This document shows, piece by piece, positions 1-7,632 of a stretch of 64,000 nt of DNA. Source of the stretch: Brevundimonas sp. UBA6550 (lineage in GTDB: Bacteria > Pseudomonadota > Alphaproteobacteria > Caulobacterales > Caulobacteraceae); NCBI RefSeq assembly GCF_002434505.1, contig NZ_DJKE01000008.1:100562-164561 (forward strand). Direction: 5' to 3'. Within the stretch, counting starts at the first letter, position 1, and every line of letters begins with the position of its first letter. The notes beneath the pieces were generated by a model. The model was not told the origin of the DNA. It ran no database searches and worked only from the letters and a program-made list of their open reading frames with translations. A program made the position numbers and the translations under genes.

Positions 1-80
1 GGTGGGATTCGAACCCACGGTACCCTTCCAGGCACGCCGCATTTCGAGTGCGGTACATTCGACCACTCTGCCACCTCTCC
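1..80 (-). tRNA. tRNA-Ser (anticodon CGA), 3' end cut by window edge
   Basis: Read on the minus strand, the gene starts at position 80 with the acceptor 5' strand GGAGAGG. It has a D arm, an anticodon loop CTCGAAA giving anticodon CGA (Ser, codon UCG), a long variable arm typical of class II tRNAs, and a T arm with GGTTCGAATCC. The 3' acceptor strand and CCA lie before base 1, so the gene is incomplete here. Confidence 0.95.
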
Positions 81-167
81 GCGGCGCCGATATCGCTTGG
101 TCGAGCGAGGGGCTTCTCTAATCGGAGCCGCTGCGGTTCGCAAGCGGTCTGTGAAAGAAATCCGACG

Positions 168-1100
168 CTATCTTTGGGCCGGCAGGGACAGGCCGGGCGC
201 GGCGCCGGTCTGGTCGTCCACGCCCTTGAATCGAAACAGTTCGGCGGGGCGGCCGCCGGTCGCGGAGGACATCTGCCCGGTGGGTTCGACCAGGCCCGTG
301 CGTTCGACCCCGCGGCGAAAGTTCTGCTTGTGCAGGCCAAGGCCCGAGACGGCCTCTGCGCCGGCCTGAAGCTGCGACAGGGTGAACAGACCCGGCGTCA
401 GGTCGAACAGGACCGGGCGATATTTCAGCTTGCTGCGCAGGCGGCCGAGCGCGGTGGCCAGGATGCGGCGGTGGTCGGACGCCATGGGGCGACCGGGCAG
501 GGGGAAGGGGGCGGGCCGGCCCGCGTCGCGCCAGGCCTCGGACGCCAGGCGCGCCTCGTAGAGCAGTTCGTAGCGTTCCAGCACCCGCTCCTCGTTCCAG
601 CGGTGATCGGGCGTCAGGGCGAACAGGCTGCGCGCGCGGGTCAGGCGCGCCTCGTCGCCATCGGCCCAGGCGATCAAACGCTCGCCGAGATCGGGGGCCG
701 CCGGCAGGCGGCGGTCTTCCCATGGGAAATAGTCGAAGACGGCGTCCCAGCGCGCGTCGTGGACCTGGCCTTCGGCGGCGTCCGGCGTCAGGGCCAGATA
801 GCCGACAGAGACCTCGCGACGGCGGCCCGGTCCCGGCGTGGCGCGGGGCGACGCGCGGCCGGCGTCGCCGAAGGTGTAGAGCTGTTCGACGAAGCCCAGG
901 CGAAAGCCGGTCTGGGCGGTCACGAAGTCGCGCAAGGCCCGCTCGAACGTGCGGTCGCGCGCCGGGTCGAAGGGTCCGAAGGGCAGGGCGCGGGCGCCGT
1001 CCTCGGCCGGGGTGGTCAGGACGACGGCCTTCCGGGTCTGGAGCGTCATGACGACCGCCGACAGACCGATGCGAACGCCGTCTTCCGCCCCCTGGGTCAT
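168..1100 (-). CDS. NrtR-type Nudix-related transcriptional regulator (putative NAD-metabolism regulator)
   Basis: A 310-residue protein with an N-terminal Nudix-fold region (about 25-200) and a C-terminal winged-helix region (about 215-300). The stretch FVEQLYTFGD is characteristic of the NrtR/Nudix regulator family. The region where the Nudix box should lie (around RALRDFVTAQTG) lacks the usual REUxEE acidic cluster, so a ligand-sensing, non-hydrolytic role is likely. In this family the Nudix part senses ADP-ribose or related NAD metabolites and the C-terminal part binds DNA. The ATG at 1100 has AGGA just upstream and sits 4 nt after the stop of the HD-domain gene, so the two form an operon. 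Family assignment is from sequence pattern; the effector is inferred. Confidence 0.82.
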   Translation of the reverse strand: MTQGAEDGVRIGLSAVVMTLQTRKAVVLTTPAEDGARALPFGPFDPARDRTFERALRDFVTAQTGFRLGFVEQLYTFGDAGRASPRATPGPGRRREVSVGYLALTPDAAEGQVHDARWDAVFDYFPWEDRRLPAAPDLGERLIAWADGDEARLTRARSLFALTPDHRWNEERVLERYELLYEARLASEAWRDAGRPAPFPLPGRPMASDHRRILATALGRLRSKLKYRPVLFDLTPGLFTLSQLQAGAEAVSGLGLHKQNFRRGVERTGLVEPTGQMSSATGGRPAELFRFKGVDDQTGAAPGLSLPAQR

Positions 1101-1104
1101 GGTC

Positions 1105-1746
1105 CTATTCCGTGTGCCAGGCGTCGTCGGCGGGGATCAGGCCGACCGCCCCGGCCAGGACGCGATAACGCTCCAGATAGCGGGCCTGGGCGACCGGCGC
1201 CGGCTGGGGTTCGATCACCAGGCTGTAGCCGGCCGGCGGGCTGCCGAAGAAGCCCAGGGATTCCTTTTCGGTGAAGCCGGCCAACTGAGTCGCTTCGAAG
1301 AAGGCGCAGGCCTTGTCGGCCTTTTTGATCAGGGTCTTGATGGTCTGCGGCGTCTTGGGCGGCAGGCCGTAGCGCAGGTGGATGGCGGCCTCCAGCTTGG
1401 CCTCGAAATCCTTGTAGCCCGAGCCCAGCGCGGCCTTGAACGGCGAGATCATGTCGCCGATCACATATTCGGAGGCGTCGTGCAGCAAGGCGGCCAGACG
1501 CCATTTCGGGTCCAGGCCCGGCTTGATGTGGGCCGCGATCTCCTCGACCACGACGCTGTGCTGGGCGACCGAAAAGGCGTGTTCGCCGATGGTCTGGCCG
1601 TTCCAGCGCGCGACGCGGGCTAGGCCGTGGGCGATGTCCTCGATCTCGATATCGAAGGGCGAGGGGTCCAGCAGGTCCAGGCGGCGCCCCGACAACATAC
1701 GCTGCCAGGCGCGGGGGGCGTTCTTCTTGGGGGGGCGCTCGGCCAA
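1105..1746 (-). CDS. HD-domain phosphohydrolase (YfbR-like 5'-nucleotidase family)
   Basis: A 213-residue cytosolic protein with an HD-superfamily core: a histidine in the EHAFSVAQHS region (about 55-65), the metal-binding pair in LLHDASEY (about 92-99) and a distal aspartate in KKADKACAFFEA (about 142-153). This resembles YfbR-like dNMP/NMP 5'-nucleotidases. It is translated directly ahead of the NrtR-like regulator, with a 4-nt gap, suggesting a link to nucleotide or NAD salvage. The exact substrate cannot be read from sequence. Confidence 0.85.
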   Translation of the reverse strand: MAERPPKKNAPRAWQRMLSGRRLDLLDPSPFDIEIEDIAHGLARVARWNGQTIGEHAFSVAQHSVVVEEIAAHIKPGLDPKWRLAALLHDASEYVIGDMISPFKAALGSGYKDFEAKLEAAIHLRYGLPPKTPQTIKTLIKKADKACAFFEATQLAGFTEKESLGFFGSPPAGYSLVIEPQPAPVAQARYLERYRVLAGAVGLIPADDAWHTE

Positions 1747-1862
1747 GGGACGTGTCCTGATCGCTTACGGGACGGTCAGGTGGCGCAAAGACGCGCCGGG
1801 ATCAAGCGTCGCCCGTCGATCCGGCCAACTATCCCGCGCCGCAATGAGGCTTTCGGGCGGCC

Positions 1863-2666
1863 TCAGCGGCCGACGTTCAGCGCGACCAGATCGCGGGCGT
1901 CGTCGAACACCCCGCCGTCGCGACGGTCCTTGGAGCGGACCACGGCGATGACGATGGGCCCGCCGGCGGGGCCGCGCGCCTCGAAGCCCACACGGCGCCA
2001 GCCGGCGTCGGCGGGCAGGTCGTCGGACAGGATATAAGTCATGCGCGTCGCCGCGCCGGGCGCACGGGTTCGCACCCGTGTCGACTTGTCGTTGGAATCC
2101 ACGCTGACCGTCGAGGTCTCGGTGCGGGCGTTCTGGCCGTCCTTGGACTGTATGTTGATGCCGCCGATGCGGACGCTGGCGTTGTCGCCCTGGGTTTCGA
2201 TCCGCAGGCCGGGCAGGCGCACCGAGGCGTCCTCGCCCCGGGTCTGGATGTTGACGCCTGGCGCCTGGACCGAGGCGGTCTCTTCACCGTTCGCGGCGGC
2301 GGCCGGCGCCGCCTCGGCGGCGGGCGAGGGGGCCAGTCGGGCGGAGGTCGTCGGCAGTTCGGCGCTGACGCGGTCCTCGAAATCGCGCAGAACGTCATCG
2401 ACCGGGCGCCCGTCCAACCGGACCAGATGCAGGACGACGTCCGATCCCTTTGGCCCGCCATAGACGCAGTTGGCGCCGCCCGCCGCCGCCAGGCCTTTGC
2501 GGGTCAGGACGCCCAGATTGTCCGGGCATTGCAGGGTGTCGATCACCTTCAGAACGCCGGTCTCCTGATCGTCGCTGGACTGGGTGGTGGTGATCCGCAC
2601 CGAGTTCTCGCCGTCGCAGGCGGACAGGCCGGTCGCGAGGGCAAGGCAAATCAGGACATGACGCAT
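1863..2666 (-). CDS. lipoprotein with short repeated beta-strand segment
   Basis: A 267-residue secreted protein starting with a lipoprotein signal (hydrophobic stretch ending LSAC, predicted lipidated Cys at 17). An Ala/Pro-rich linker lies around 110-130. Residues about 133-180 hold three or four imperfect repeats of the form (V/L/I)-x-I-(Q/E)-(T/S)-x-G-(E/D)-(D/N)-A-S-V-R, resembling the ladder of short strands seen in DUF4097-like or beta-helical adhesin proteins. The C-terminal third (about 200-267) is a mixed domain without a motif I recognise. No function can be assigned. Neighbours give no operon hint: the HD gene lies 116 nt downstream and MoxR upstream on the same strand. Confidence 0.75.
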   Translation of the reverse strand: MRHVLICLALATGLSACDGENSVRITTTQSSDDQETGVLKVIDTLQCPDNLGVLTRKGLAAAGGANCVYGGPKGSDVVLHLVRLDGRPVDDVLRDFEDRVSAELPTTSARLAPSPAAEAAPAAAANGEETASVQAPGVNIQTRGEDASVRLPGLRIETQGDNASVRIGGINIQSKDGQNARTETSTVSVDSNDKSTRVRTRAPGAATRMTYILSDDLPADAGWRRVGFEARGPAGGPIVIAVVRSKDRRDGGVFDDARDLVALNVGR

Positions 2667-2738
2667 GGTCGAACCTCTCTTGGCCCCTATTCTGCGCGCC
2701 GTGGTCGGGCGTTCCAGTGAAATCGCGGTAAGGCGGGT

Positions 2739-3599
2739 TCAGCCGCCGGGACGCGCGCCTTCGCGGCGGTTCAGGAAGGCCAGCCGTTCGAACAGATGCA
2801 CGTCCTGCTCGTTCTTCAGAAGCGCGCCGTGCAGCGGCGGGATCAGGCGATTGGGCGTCTTTTCGCGCAGGGTTTCGGCGTCGATGTCCTCGACCAGCAG
2901 CAGCTTCAGCCAGTCCAGCAGTTCGGAGGTGGACGGCTTCTTCTTCAGGCCCGGCGTGTCGCGGATCTCGTAGAAGGTTTTCAGCGCCTCGGAGACCAGG
3001 CGCGGCTTGATGCCGGGGAAGTGGACATCGACGATGGCCGACAGGGTCTCGGCGTCCGGGAAGCGGATGAAGTGGAAGAAGCAGCGGCGCAGGAAGGCGT
3101 CGGGCAGCTCCTTTTCATTGTTCGATGTGATGATGACGATGGGCCGAACCTCGGCGTGGATCGTCTCGTCTGTTTCCTGGACGTAGAACTCCATCCGGTC
3201 CAGTTCCTGAAGCAGGTCGTTCGGGAACTCGATGTCGGCCTTGTCGATCTCGTCGATCAGCAGGACGGGTCGGACCGGGGCGGTGAAGGCTTCCCACAGC
3301 TTGCCCTTCTTCAGATAGTTGCGGACGTCGTGGACACGCTCTTCACCCAGCTGGCTGTCGCGCAGGCGGCTGACGGCGTCGTATTCGTACAGGCCGTTGT
3401 GGGCCTTGGTCGTGGACTTGACGTGCCAGGTGATCAGCGGGGCGTCGAAGGCCTTGGCGATCTCATAGGCCAGCACCGTCTTGCCCGTTCCCGGCTCGCC
3501 CTTGATCAGAAGGGGACGCTCCAGCGCCACGGCGGCGTTGACCGCCACCTTCAGGTCGTCGGTCGCGATATAGCGGTCGGTGCCTTCGAAACGGCTCAT
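2739..3599 (-). CDS. MoxR-family AAA+ ATPase
   Basis: A 286-residue AAA+ protein with Walker A GEPGTGKT (34-41), Walker B VLLIDEID (112-119) and a sensor-1 region IVIITSNNEKE. MoxR ATPases are thought to act as chaperones that help assemble or insert metal centres, often with a VWA-domain partner; no VWA gene is adjacent here. The open frame runs further upstream, but the N-terminal MSRFEGTDRY matches the family start. That ATG (3597-3599) follows a strong hairpin whose 3' arm contains GGAG, the only plausible ribosome site. The upstream 67 codons have an unrelated composition and are not counted. Confidence 0.92.
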   Translation of the reverse strand: MSRFEGTDRYIATDDLKVAVNAAVALERPLLIKGEPGTGKTVLAYEIAKAFDAPLITWHVKSTTKAHNGLYEYDAVSRLRDSQLGEERVHDVRNYLKKGKLWEAFTAPVRPVLLIDEIDKADIEFPNDLLQELDRMEFYVQETDETIHAEVRPIVIITSNNEKELPDAFLRRCFFHFIRFPDAETLSAIVDVHFPGIKPRLVSEALKTFYEIRDTPGLKKKPSTSELLDWLKLLLVEDIDAETLREKTPNRLIPPLHGALLKNEQDVHLFERLAFLNRREGARPGG

Positions 3600-3632
3600 G
3601 AAAAACCCACTCCGTGTTTCCACGAAGTGGGT
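3600..3632 (-). terminator. intrinsic-terminator-like hairpin overlapping the MoxR ribosome site
   Basis: On the minus strand, a 12-bp stem (arms 3621-3632 and 3605-3616, one mismatch) with a 4-nt loop is followed by a five-T tract ending two bases before the MoxR ATG. It has the form of a Rho-independent terminator for the upstream minus-strand genes. The 3' arm contains GGAG, about 10 nt before the ATG, so folding would also hide the likely Shine-Dalgarno site. Confidence 0.75.
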
Positions 3633-3660
3633 AGCGTATCGCCATCGACGTGAACAGCGA

Positions 3661-3855
3661 TCAGGTGATGCGTTTGGCCGAAACGGGATCGCTGGCGGGG
3701 AAGGTCTCTTCCAGACCCTCGTCGACCAGGGCTTCCTGGCGGCTCTCGGACTTGTCGATCTTGTCCAGTTGATCGGGCTTCTCGACCTGGCCGTCCGCAC
3801 GTTTGGCGTGGGGGGCGTCGGAATGGGCGTCGTTACGGGCTTTTTCGTGATCCAT
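3661..3855 (-). CDS. small charged protein with ETFPASDP C-terminal motif
   Basis: A 64-residue hydrophilic protein, rich in D, E and K, ending in a segment with EETFPASDPVS. This short motif recurs in small proteobacterial proteins of unknown function. The chosen ATG at 3855 is preceded by GAGAGGA at good spacing; a longer frame to 3957 overlaps the upstream gene and is rejected. It lies 17 nt downstream of the acidic-protein gene, so the two are likely cotranscribed. No transmembrane or signal segment is seen. Confidence 0.75.
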   Translation of the reverse strand: MDHEKARNDAHSDAPHAKRADGQVEKPDQLDKIDKSESRQEALVDEGLEETFPASDPVSAKRIT

Positions 3856-3872
3856 GACGTTATCCTCTCGGG

Positions 3873-4316
3873 TTATCGGGCGGGGCTGTCCTGATCGCCG
3901 TCCGGGCCGTAGCCCAGGTCGGAGATGTCGTCGTCGGACAGGCGTTTGGCTTCCCAATGGGCGGCGCTGGCCTGGGCGCCGCGTTCATTTTCCATCAGGC
4001 CGGAATAGACCAGCTCAACCTCTTCGGGGGCGGACGTCGGCTCTCCGTCGGCGTCCAGCTGACTGCGGTTTTCCCCGTCAACGCCGAGCAGGGCGTCGGC
4101 CTCGCGTTCGATGCCGTCCAGGGCCAGCTGGTCGTCGAGGTCGATCTCGGCGTCGGGGTCGAAATCCTCGTCGTCGGCGTCGCCTTCGGCCTGGGTGACG
4201 TCCAGAACCTGATCGGCTTCGTCCAGCAGGAAATCGCCGTCGCCCTCGTCGTCCAGATGGGTTTCGTCGAAGGTCTCCGACTGTTCCTGATCGTCCTGAT
4301 AATCGTTGTCCGGCAT
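3873..4316 (-). CDS. highly acidic hypothetical protein
   Basis: A 147-residue protein dominated by D and E (for example DEEDFDPDAEIDLDDQ-like runs) with few hydrophobic clusters, so largely disordered in its first 100 residues. The C-terminal part (about 105-147) is more ordered, with WEAKRLSDDDISDLGYG. The ATG at 4316 has GGAGG about 5 nt upstream. The 49 extra codons of the open frame further upstream contain no convincing start. It heads a two-gene unit with the ETFPASDP protein. I do not recognise the family. Confidence 0.72.
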   Translation of the reverse strand: MPDNDYQDDQEQSETFDETHLDDEGDGDFLLDEADQVLDVTQAEGDADDEDFDPDAEIDLDDQLALDGIEREADALLGVDGENRSQLDADGEPTSAPEEVELVYSGLMENERGAQASAAHWEAKRLSDDDISDLGYGPDGDQDSPAR

Positions 4317-4411
4317 GGTCGCCTCCTGTGTCACAGGCAAACGCCGCGTCGGCGATACGTGTTCCCGCAGAGGCTTCGCACAAGGGATGGTTAACCGATG
4401 GCGGGCTAGGG

Positions 4412-4426
4412 TGGCGCGCATCAAGC
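4412..4426 (+). promoter_or_regulatory. possible sigma-54 promoter upstream of flbT
   Basis: TGGCGCG-N4-AAGC keeps the invariant GG and GC dinucleotides at the 12-nt phase of -24/-12 promoters, but the -12 box has AAGC rather than TTGC. It lies 37 nt before the flbT start. Sigma-54 control is known for many Caulobacter flagellar genes. The match is partial. Confidence 0.3.
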
Positions 4427-4462
4427 CTGTCCTTGGGGACGCTGCCTGGAGTTCGGTCCTCA

Positions 4463-4885
4463 ATGGCCCTGAAGCTGTCGCTGAAACCCGGCGAGAAATT
4501 CGTCCTGAACGGCGCCGTGGTCCAGAACGGCGACCGTCGCGGCGTGCTGATCCTGCAGAACCGCGCCAGCGTCCTGCGGGAGAAGGACATCATGCAGGCC
4601 GAGGACGTCACGACCCCCGCACGCCGCATCTACTTCCCCATCATGATGATGTATCTGGACGAGAGCGGGGCGGCCAAATTCTACGACGAACTGGCGCTTC
4701 GGATCACCGAATTCATGGGCGCGACGCAGAACCCGGACATCCTGGCGGAATGCGTTTCGGCCTCGCGTCACGTGCTGGCGCGCGAATACTACAAGGCCCT
4801 GATGTCGGCGCGTAAGATTGTCGAGTATGAAGAGAGAGTGCTGAATGTCGCTTCAGGCCTACACAGCGGCGACGGCGAGGGCTGA
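4463..4885 (+). CDS. flbT: flagellin translation regulator FlbT
   Basis: A 140-residue protein with the FlbT signature: the N-terminal [20 protein letters not shown] and the central [19 protein letters not shown]. In Caulobacter, FlbT binds the flagellin mRNA 5' region and represses its translation until hook assembly is complete. The length equals that of the family. The start at MALKLSLKP matches the family N terminus; the longer upstream frame is not supported. The 3' end overlaps flaF by 41 nt, implying translational coupling. Confidence 0.95.
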   Translation: MALKLSLKPGEKFVLNGAVVQNGDRRGVLILQNRASVLREKDIMQAEDVTTPARRIYFPIMMMYLDESGAAKFYDELALRITEFMGATQNPDILAECVSASRHVLAREYYKALMSARKIVEYEERVLNVASGLHSGDGEG

Positions 4886-5207
4886 GAGCCCGCGCGACCT
4901 GGAGTACCGCTTGTTCGGTCAGGTCACGCGCGCGCTGGTTCACGCTTCCACGCTCGATCCTTCGGACATCGGCGGCCGCATCGACGCGCTGGATTGGAAC
5001 AGGCGTCTGTGGTCGACCCTGGCCGGCGACTGCAGCGATCCGGCCAACGCCCTGGCCAATCCGGTTCGAGCCCAGATCATCTCGCTTAGCCTGTTCGTCA
5101 ATCGTCACTCCTCTGCGGTGATGCGGGGCGAGGAGACGTTCCAGGAACTGATCGACATCAATCGCATGATCATGCAGGGCCTGTCGGGCGGCGCACAGGC
5201 CGCCTGA
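4845..5207 (+). CDS. flaF: flagellar biosynthesis regulator FlaF
   Basis: A 120-residue helical protein with the FlaF features [18 protein letters not shown] (about 14-31) and [12 protein letters not shown] (about 52-63). FlaF is needed for flagellin secretion or translation in Caulobacter and works opposite FlbT. Its ATG lies inside the end of flbT. No flagellin gene lies in this window, so this regulatory pair is separate from any flagellin locus visible here. Confidence 0.95.
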   Translation: MSLQAYTAATARAESPRDLEYRLFGQVTRALVHASTLDPSDIGGRIDALDWNRRLWSTLAGDCSDPANALANPVRAQIISLSLFVNRHSSAVMRGEETFQELIDINRMIMQGLSGGAQAA

Positions 5208-5305
5208 GGTCGCCGACTTCACGAAAGCGCGAAGTCTATTGGCGCAAGGCGTTGAGACGGCTTACGTTTGACCTCCCTGTTCAACAGTCGAAAGGAGGTG
5301 ATCCA

Positions 5306-5371
5306 GTGTCTCATTGTCATCAATCGCGAGCGACGGCCGCGACCCTGGGCCTCGGGAAGGCCCTGGTCTGA
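5306..5371 (+). CDS. 21-codon micro-ORF behind a 16-nt perfect match to the 16S rRNA 3' end
   Basis: GTG-initiated frame encoding a 21-residue peptide (starts MSHCHQSRAT, ends GLGKALV). Bases 5291-5306 read AAAGGAGGTGATCCAG, the exact complement of the 3' end of bacterial 16S rRNA including the anti-Shine-Dalgarno. The Shine-Dalgarno core ends about 6-7 nt before GTG, a normal spacing. A hairpin (5395-5413) and a strong terminator (5421-5450) follow with no further gene on this strand, so the transcript would be a short stand-alone unit. The peptide itself shows no recognisable domain; whether it is made, or whether the RNA is the active product, is unknown. Confidence 0.5.
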   Translation: MSHCHQSRATAATLGLGKALV

Positions 5372-5420
5372 TCCTTTCAGACTGACGTTGCGGCCTGATC
5401 CTCTGCGATCAGGCAATGAA

Positions 5421-5450
5421 GGGCCGTCGGAGCGATCCGGCGGCCCTTTT
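5421..5450 (+). terminator. intrinsic terminator after the micro-ORF
   Basis: Stem of 11 bp (5421-5431 with 5436-5446, one G-T pair) closing a 4-nt loop, followed by TTTT. It ends the short transcript that starts upstream of 5306 and faces the end of the convergent exoD gene. Confidence 0.85.
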
Positions 5451-5461
5451 GCATTGTCCGG

Positions 5462-6133
5462 TCAGTGAAAGATTCGCGCCATCCAGCTTGCCGCATGGTG
5501 GGCGACCTCGATCACCGTTCGCCAGATCAGGAACAGATAGAGGCCGCAGGCGCCCGACGCGACCGCGCCTAGCAGGATGGCCACGCCGTCGCGCTGCATC
5601 ATGCCCAGGGCGAAGAAGACCAGGGCGATGCCGGGCAGGGCGTCCCCGAACGGAATGGGCAGGGCCATTATGAGCGCCAACACCACGCAGACCAGCCCCG
5701 TGACGGTGTCGGCGATCTCGCCCGTCAGGAACGGAATGCGCGGCCGGGTCAGGTTTTCGACATAGCGGACCATCTTCATGATCCGCGATACGCCGGCGCG
5801 ATAGGCCGGACGGCTGATCGAAGCGTTCAGCGCCCAGCGGGGCAGCCAGATGGCGTCGCGCTGGAACGCCAGTTCCAGCGACATCAGGATGATCGGCACG
5901 GCGAACACCGCCTTGCCGCCTGGCGGCCAGGGCAGCAGGGCCAGCATCGACAGAATCAGGATCATGGCCCCGAAGCCGCGTTCGCCGAAGGCGGCGACCA
6001 GCTCTTCCAGCCTCAGCTTGGGATCGGGACTTTCGCCGATTTCCTCCAGGACGTCGGAAAACCGCCGCAGGTCGTCGTTTTCAGGCGGTAGGGCGGGCAT
6101 CGCGATGGGCGCTCGGCTGAAGGTTCGAGCCAT
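5462..6133 (-). CDS. exoD: ExoD-family membrane protein
   Basis: A 223-residue inner-membrane protein of the ExoD family (PF06055). It has an N-terminal cytoplasmic part with RRFSDVLEEIGE (about 23-34), a hydrophobic helix pair near 55-90 with LALLPWPPGGKAVFAVPII, and two to three hydrophobic helices between 140 and 215. Family members affect exopolysaccharide synthesis and alkaline tolerance in rhizobia; the molecular role is unsettled. It is a single gene with its own upstream region. Confidence 0.88.
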   Translation of the reverse strand: MARTFSRAPIAMPALPPENDDLRRFSDVLEEIGESPDPKLRLEELVAAFGERGFGAMILILSMLALLPWPPGGKAVFAVPIILMSLELAFQRDAIWLPRWALNASISRPAYRAGVSRIMKMVRYVENLTRPRIPFLTGEIADTVTGLVCVVLALIMALPIPFGDALPGIALVFFALGMMQRDGVAILLGAVASGACGLYLFLIWRTVIEVAHHAASWMARIFH

Positions 6134-6201
6134 CTAGGCGCGCAACGGTTTCACCGCCACTTACAGAATGGCGACACGGTCGAATAATCACGAAATGCGA
6201 C

Positions 6202-6390
6202 TTATTTTTCCGCTACGTGATCGGGTTTTCCCTTGCGCTTGGTGTGCGCCAGGTCTTCCAGCTGACCCTCTGTCATGCTGTCGACCATCGACTTGGACGC
6301 GCCCTTCAGCTTGGATTTGGGCGTGTCGCCGCGCTTGGCCGACAGGGCGGCGCCGGCGGCCTTTTGCTGGGCTGCGGATTTTGCGGGCAT
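6202..6390 (-). CDS. DUF3008-family small basic protein
   Basis: A 62-residue basic protein with the DUF3008 pattern: MPAKSAAQQKAAGAALSAKRG at the start, then KGASKSMVDSMTEGQLEDLA and a TKRKGKP tail. It is abundant in Lys and Ala with no membrane segment. The ATG at 6390 has GGAGA upstream; the longer frame reaching 6525 runs into the next gene and is rejected. Function unknown. It lies 29 nt after the isovaleryl-CoA dehydrogenase stop on the same strand, so may share its transcript. Confidence 0.85.
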   Translation of the reverse strand: MPAKSAAQQKAAGAALSAKRGDTPKSKLKGASKSMVDSMTEGQLEDLAHTKRKGKPDHVAEK

Positions 6391-6419
6391 CGGATGTCTC
6401 CTCTGGCGGAGACAAGCCG

Positions 6420-7589
6420 TCAGCCGCCCAGCAGTTCCCGCCCGATCAGGAAGCGACGGATCTCGTTGGTGCCGGCGCCGATGTCGTACAGCTTGGCGTC
6501 GCGGACCAGGCGTTCGACCGGCCATTCCTTGGTGTAGCCGGCGCCGCCCAAGGCCTGAACGGCTTCCAGCGACACCTTCACCGCGTTCTCCGACGCCAGC
6601 AGGATCGCGCCGGCCGCATCATAGCGGGTCGTCTTGCCCTGATCGCAGGCGCGGGCGACGGCATAGACATAGGCGCGGGCGCTGTTCAGGGCGACGTACA
6701 TGTCGGCGACCTTGGCCTGCATCAGCTGGAACGAGCCGATCGGCTTGCCGAACTGCTTGCGGTCGCGAACATAGGGCAGAACCACGTCCAGCGCGGCCTG
6801 CATGATGCCCAGCGGTCCGGCGGACAGCACGGCCCGCTCATAGTCCAGGCCGCTCATCAGCACGCCCGCGCCGCCGCCCAGCGGACCCATGACGTTTTCT
6901 TCCGGCACTTCGCAGTCTTCGAACACCAGTTCGGCGGTGTCCGAGCCCCGCATCCCCATCTTGTCCAGCTTCTTGGAGACGCTGAAGCCCTTCATGCCCT
7001 TTTCGATCAGGAAGGCGGTGCAACCCTTTGATCCGGCGTCGGGATCGGTCTTGGCGTACACGACCAGGGTGTCGGCGTGCGGAGCGTTGGTGATCCAGAA
7101 CTTGGTCCCGTTCAGGACATAGCGATCGCCCTTGCGATCCGCGCGGGTCCGCATCGACATGACGTCCGAACCCGAACCGGCTTCCGACATGGCCAGGGAG
7201 CCGACGTGTTCGCCGCTGATCAGTTTGGGCAGGTATTTCTGCTTCTGCTCGGGCGTGCCCCAGCGGCGGATCTGGTTGACGCACAGGTTGGAGTGGGCGC
7301 CGTAGGACAGGCCGATGGACGCGGAGGCGCGGCTTACCTCTTCCATCGCCACGACGTGTTCCAGATAGCCCAGGCCCAGGCCGCCGAACTCTTCCTCGAC
7401 GGTGATGCCGTGCAGGCCCAGATCGCCCATCTCGGGCCACAGCTCGCGCTTGAACTCGTTCTTCTCGTCGATCTCGGCCGCCAGCGGCGCCAGACGATCG
7501 GCGGCCCAGCGGGCCGTGGTGTCGCGAATGGCGTCGGCGTTTTCGCCAAGGCCGAATTCCATGGATTGGGGCGCGAAGGGAATGCTCAT
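6420..7589 (-). CDS. ivd: isovaleryl-CoA dehydrogenase (acyl-CoA dehydrogenase family)
   Basis: A 389-residue flavoenzyme expected to oxidise isovaleryl-CoA to 3-methylcrotonyl-CoA in leucine breakdown, passing electrons to ETF. FAD-binding stretch [13 protein letters not shown] (131-143) and WITNAP are present. The segment [15 protein letters not shown] places a Glu at 251, where isovaleryl-CoA dehydrogenases carry the catalytic base, rather than near the C terminus as in medium-chain enzymes. The tail motif [15 protein letters not shown] is standard. Start MSIPFAP chosen; an earlier start would add eight residues. No methylcrotonyl-CoA carboxylase gene is adjacent. Confidence 0.92.
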   Translation of the reverse strand: MSIPFAPQSMEFGLGENADAIRDTTARWAADRLAPLAAEIDEKNEFKRELWPEMGDLGLHGITVEEEFGGLGLGYLEHVVAMEEVSRASASIGLSYGAHSNLCVNQIRRWGTPEQKQKYLPKLISGEHVGSLAMSEAGSGSDVMSMRTRADRKGDRYVLNGTKFWITNAPHADTLVVYAKTDPDAGSKGCTAFLIEKGMKGFSVSKKLDKMGMRGSDTAELVFEDCEVPEENVMGPLGGGAGVLMSGLDYERAVLSAGPLGIMQAALDVVLPYVRDRKQFGKPIGSFQLMQAKVADMYVALNSARAYVYAVARACDQGKTTRYDAAGAILLASENAVKVSLEAVQALGGAGYTKEWPVERLVRDAKLYDIGAGTNEIRRFLIGRELLGG

Positions 7590-7632
7590 GCGCAACGGGG
7601 TAGCATCGCGCACGGGTCTTCGCCAAGCGTCG

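Noticed and set aside
5291..5306. Fragment of a 16S rRNA gene in antisense orientation
   Set aside because: The match stops after 16 nt; beyond that the sequence departs from 16S helix 45, so it is a short complementary site and not an rRNA fragment.
5268..5468. 66-codon TTG frame overlapping the micro-ORF
   Set aside because: It reads through the 16S-tail match and the terminator in another frame; the GTG frame at 5306 has the correct spacing from the ribosome site.
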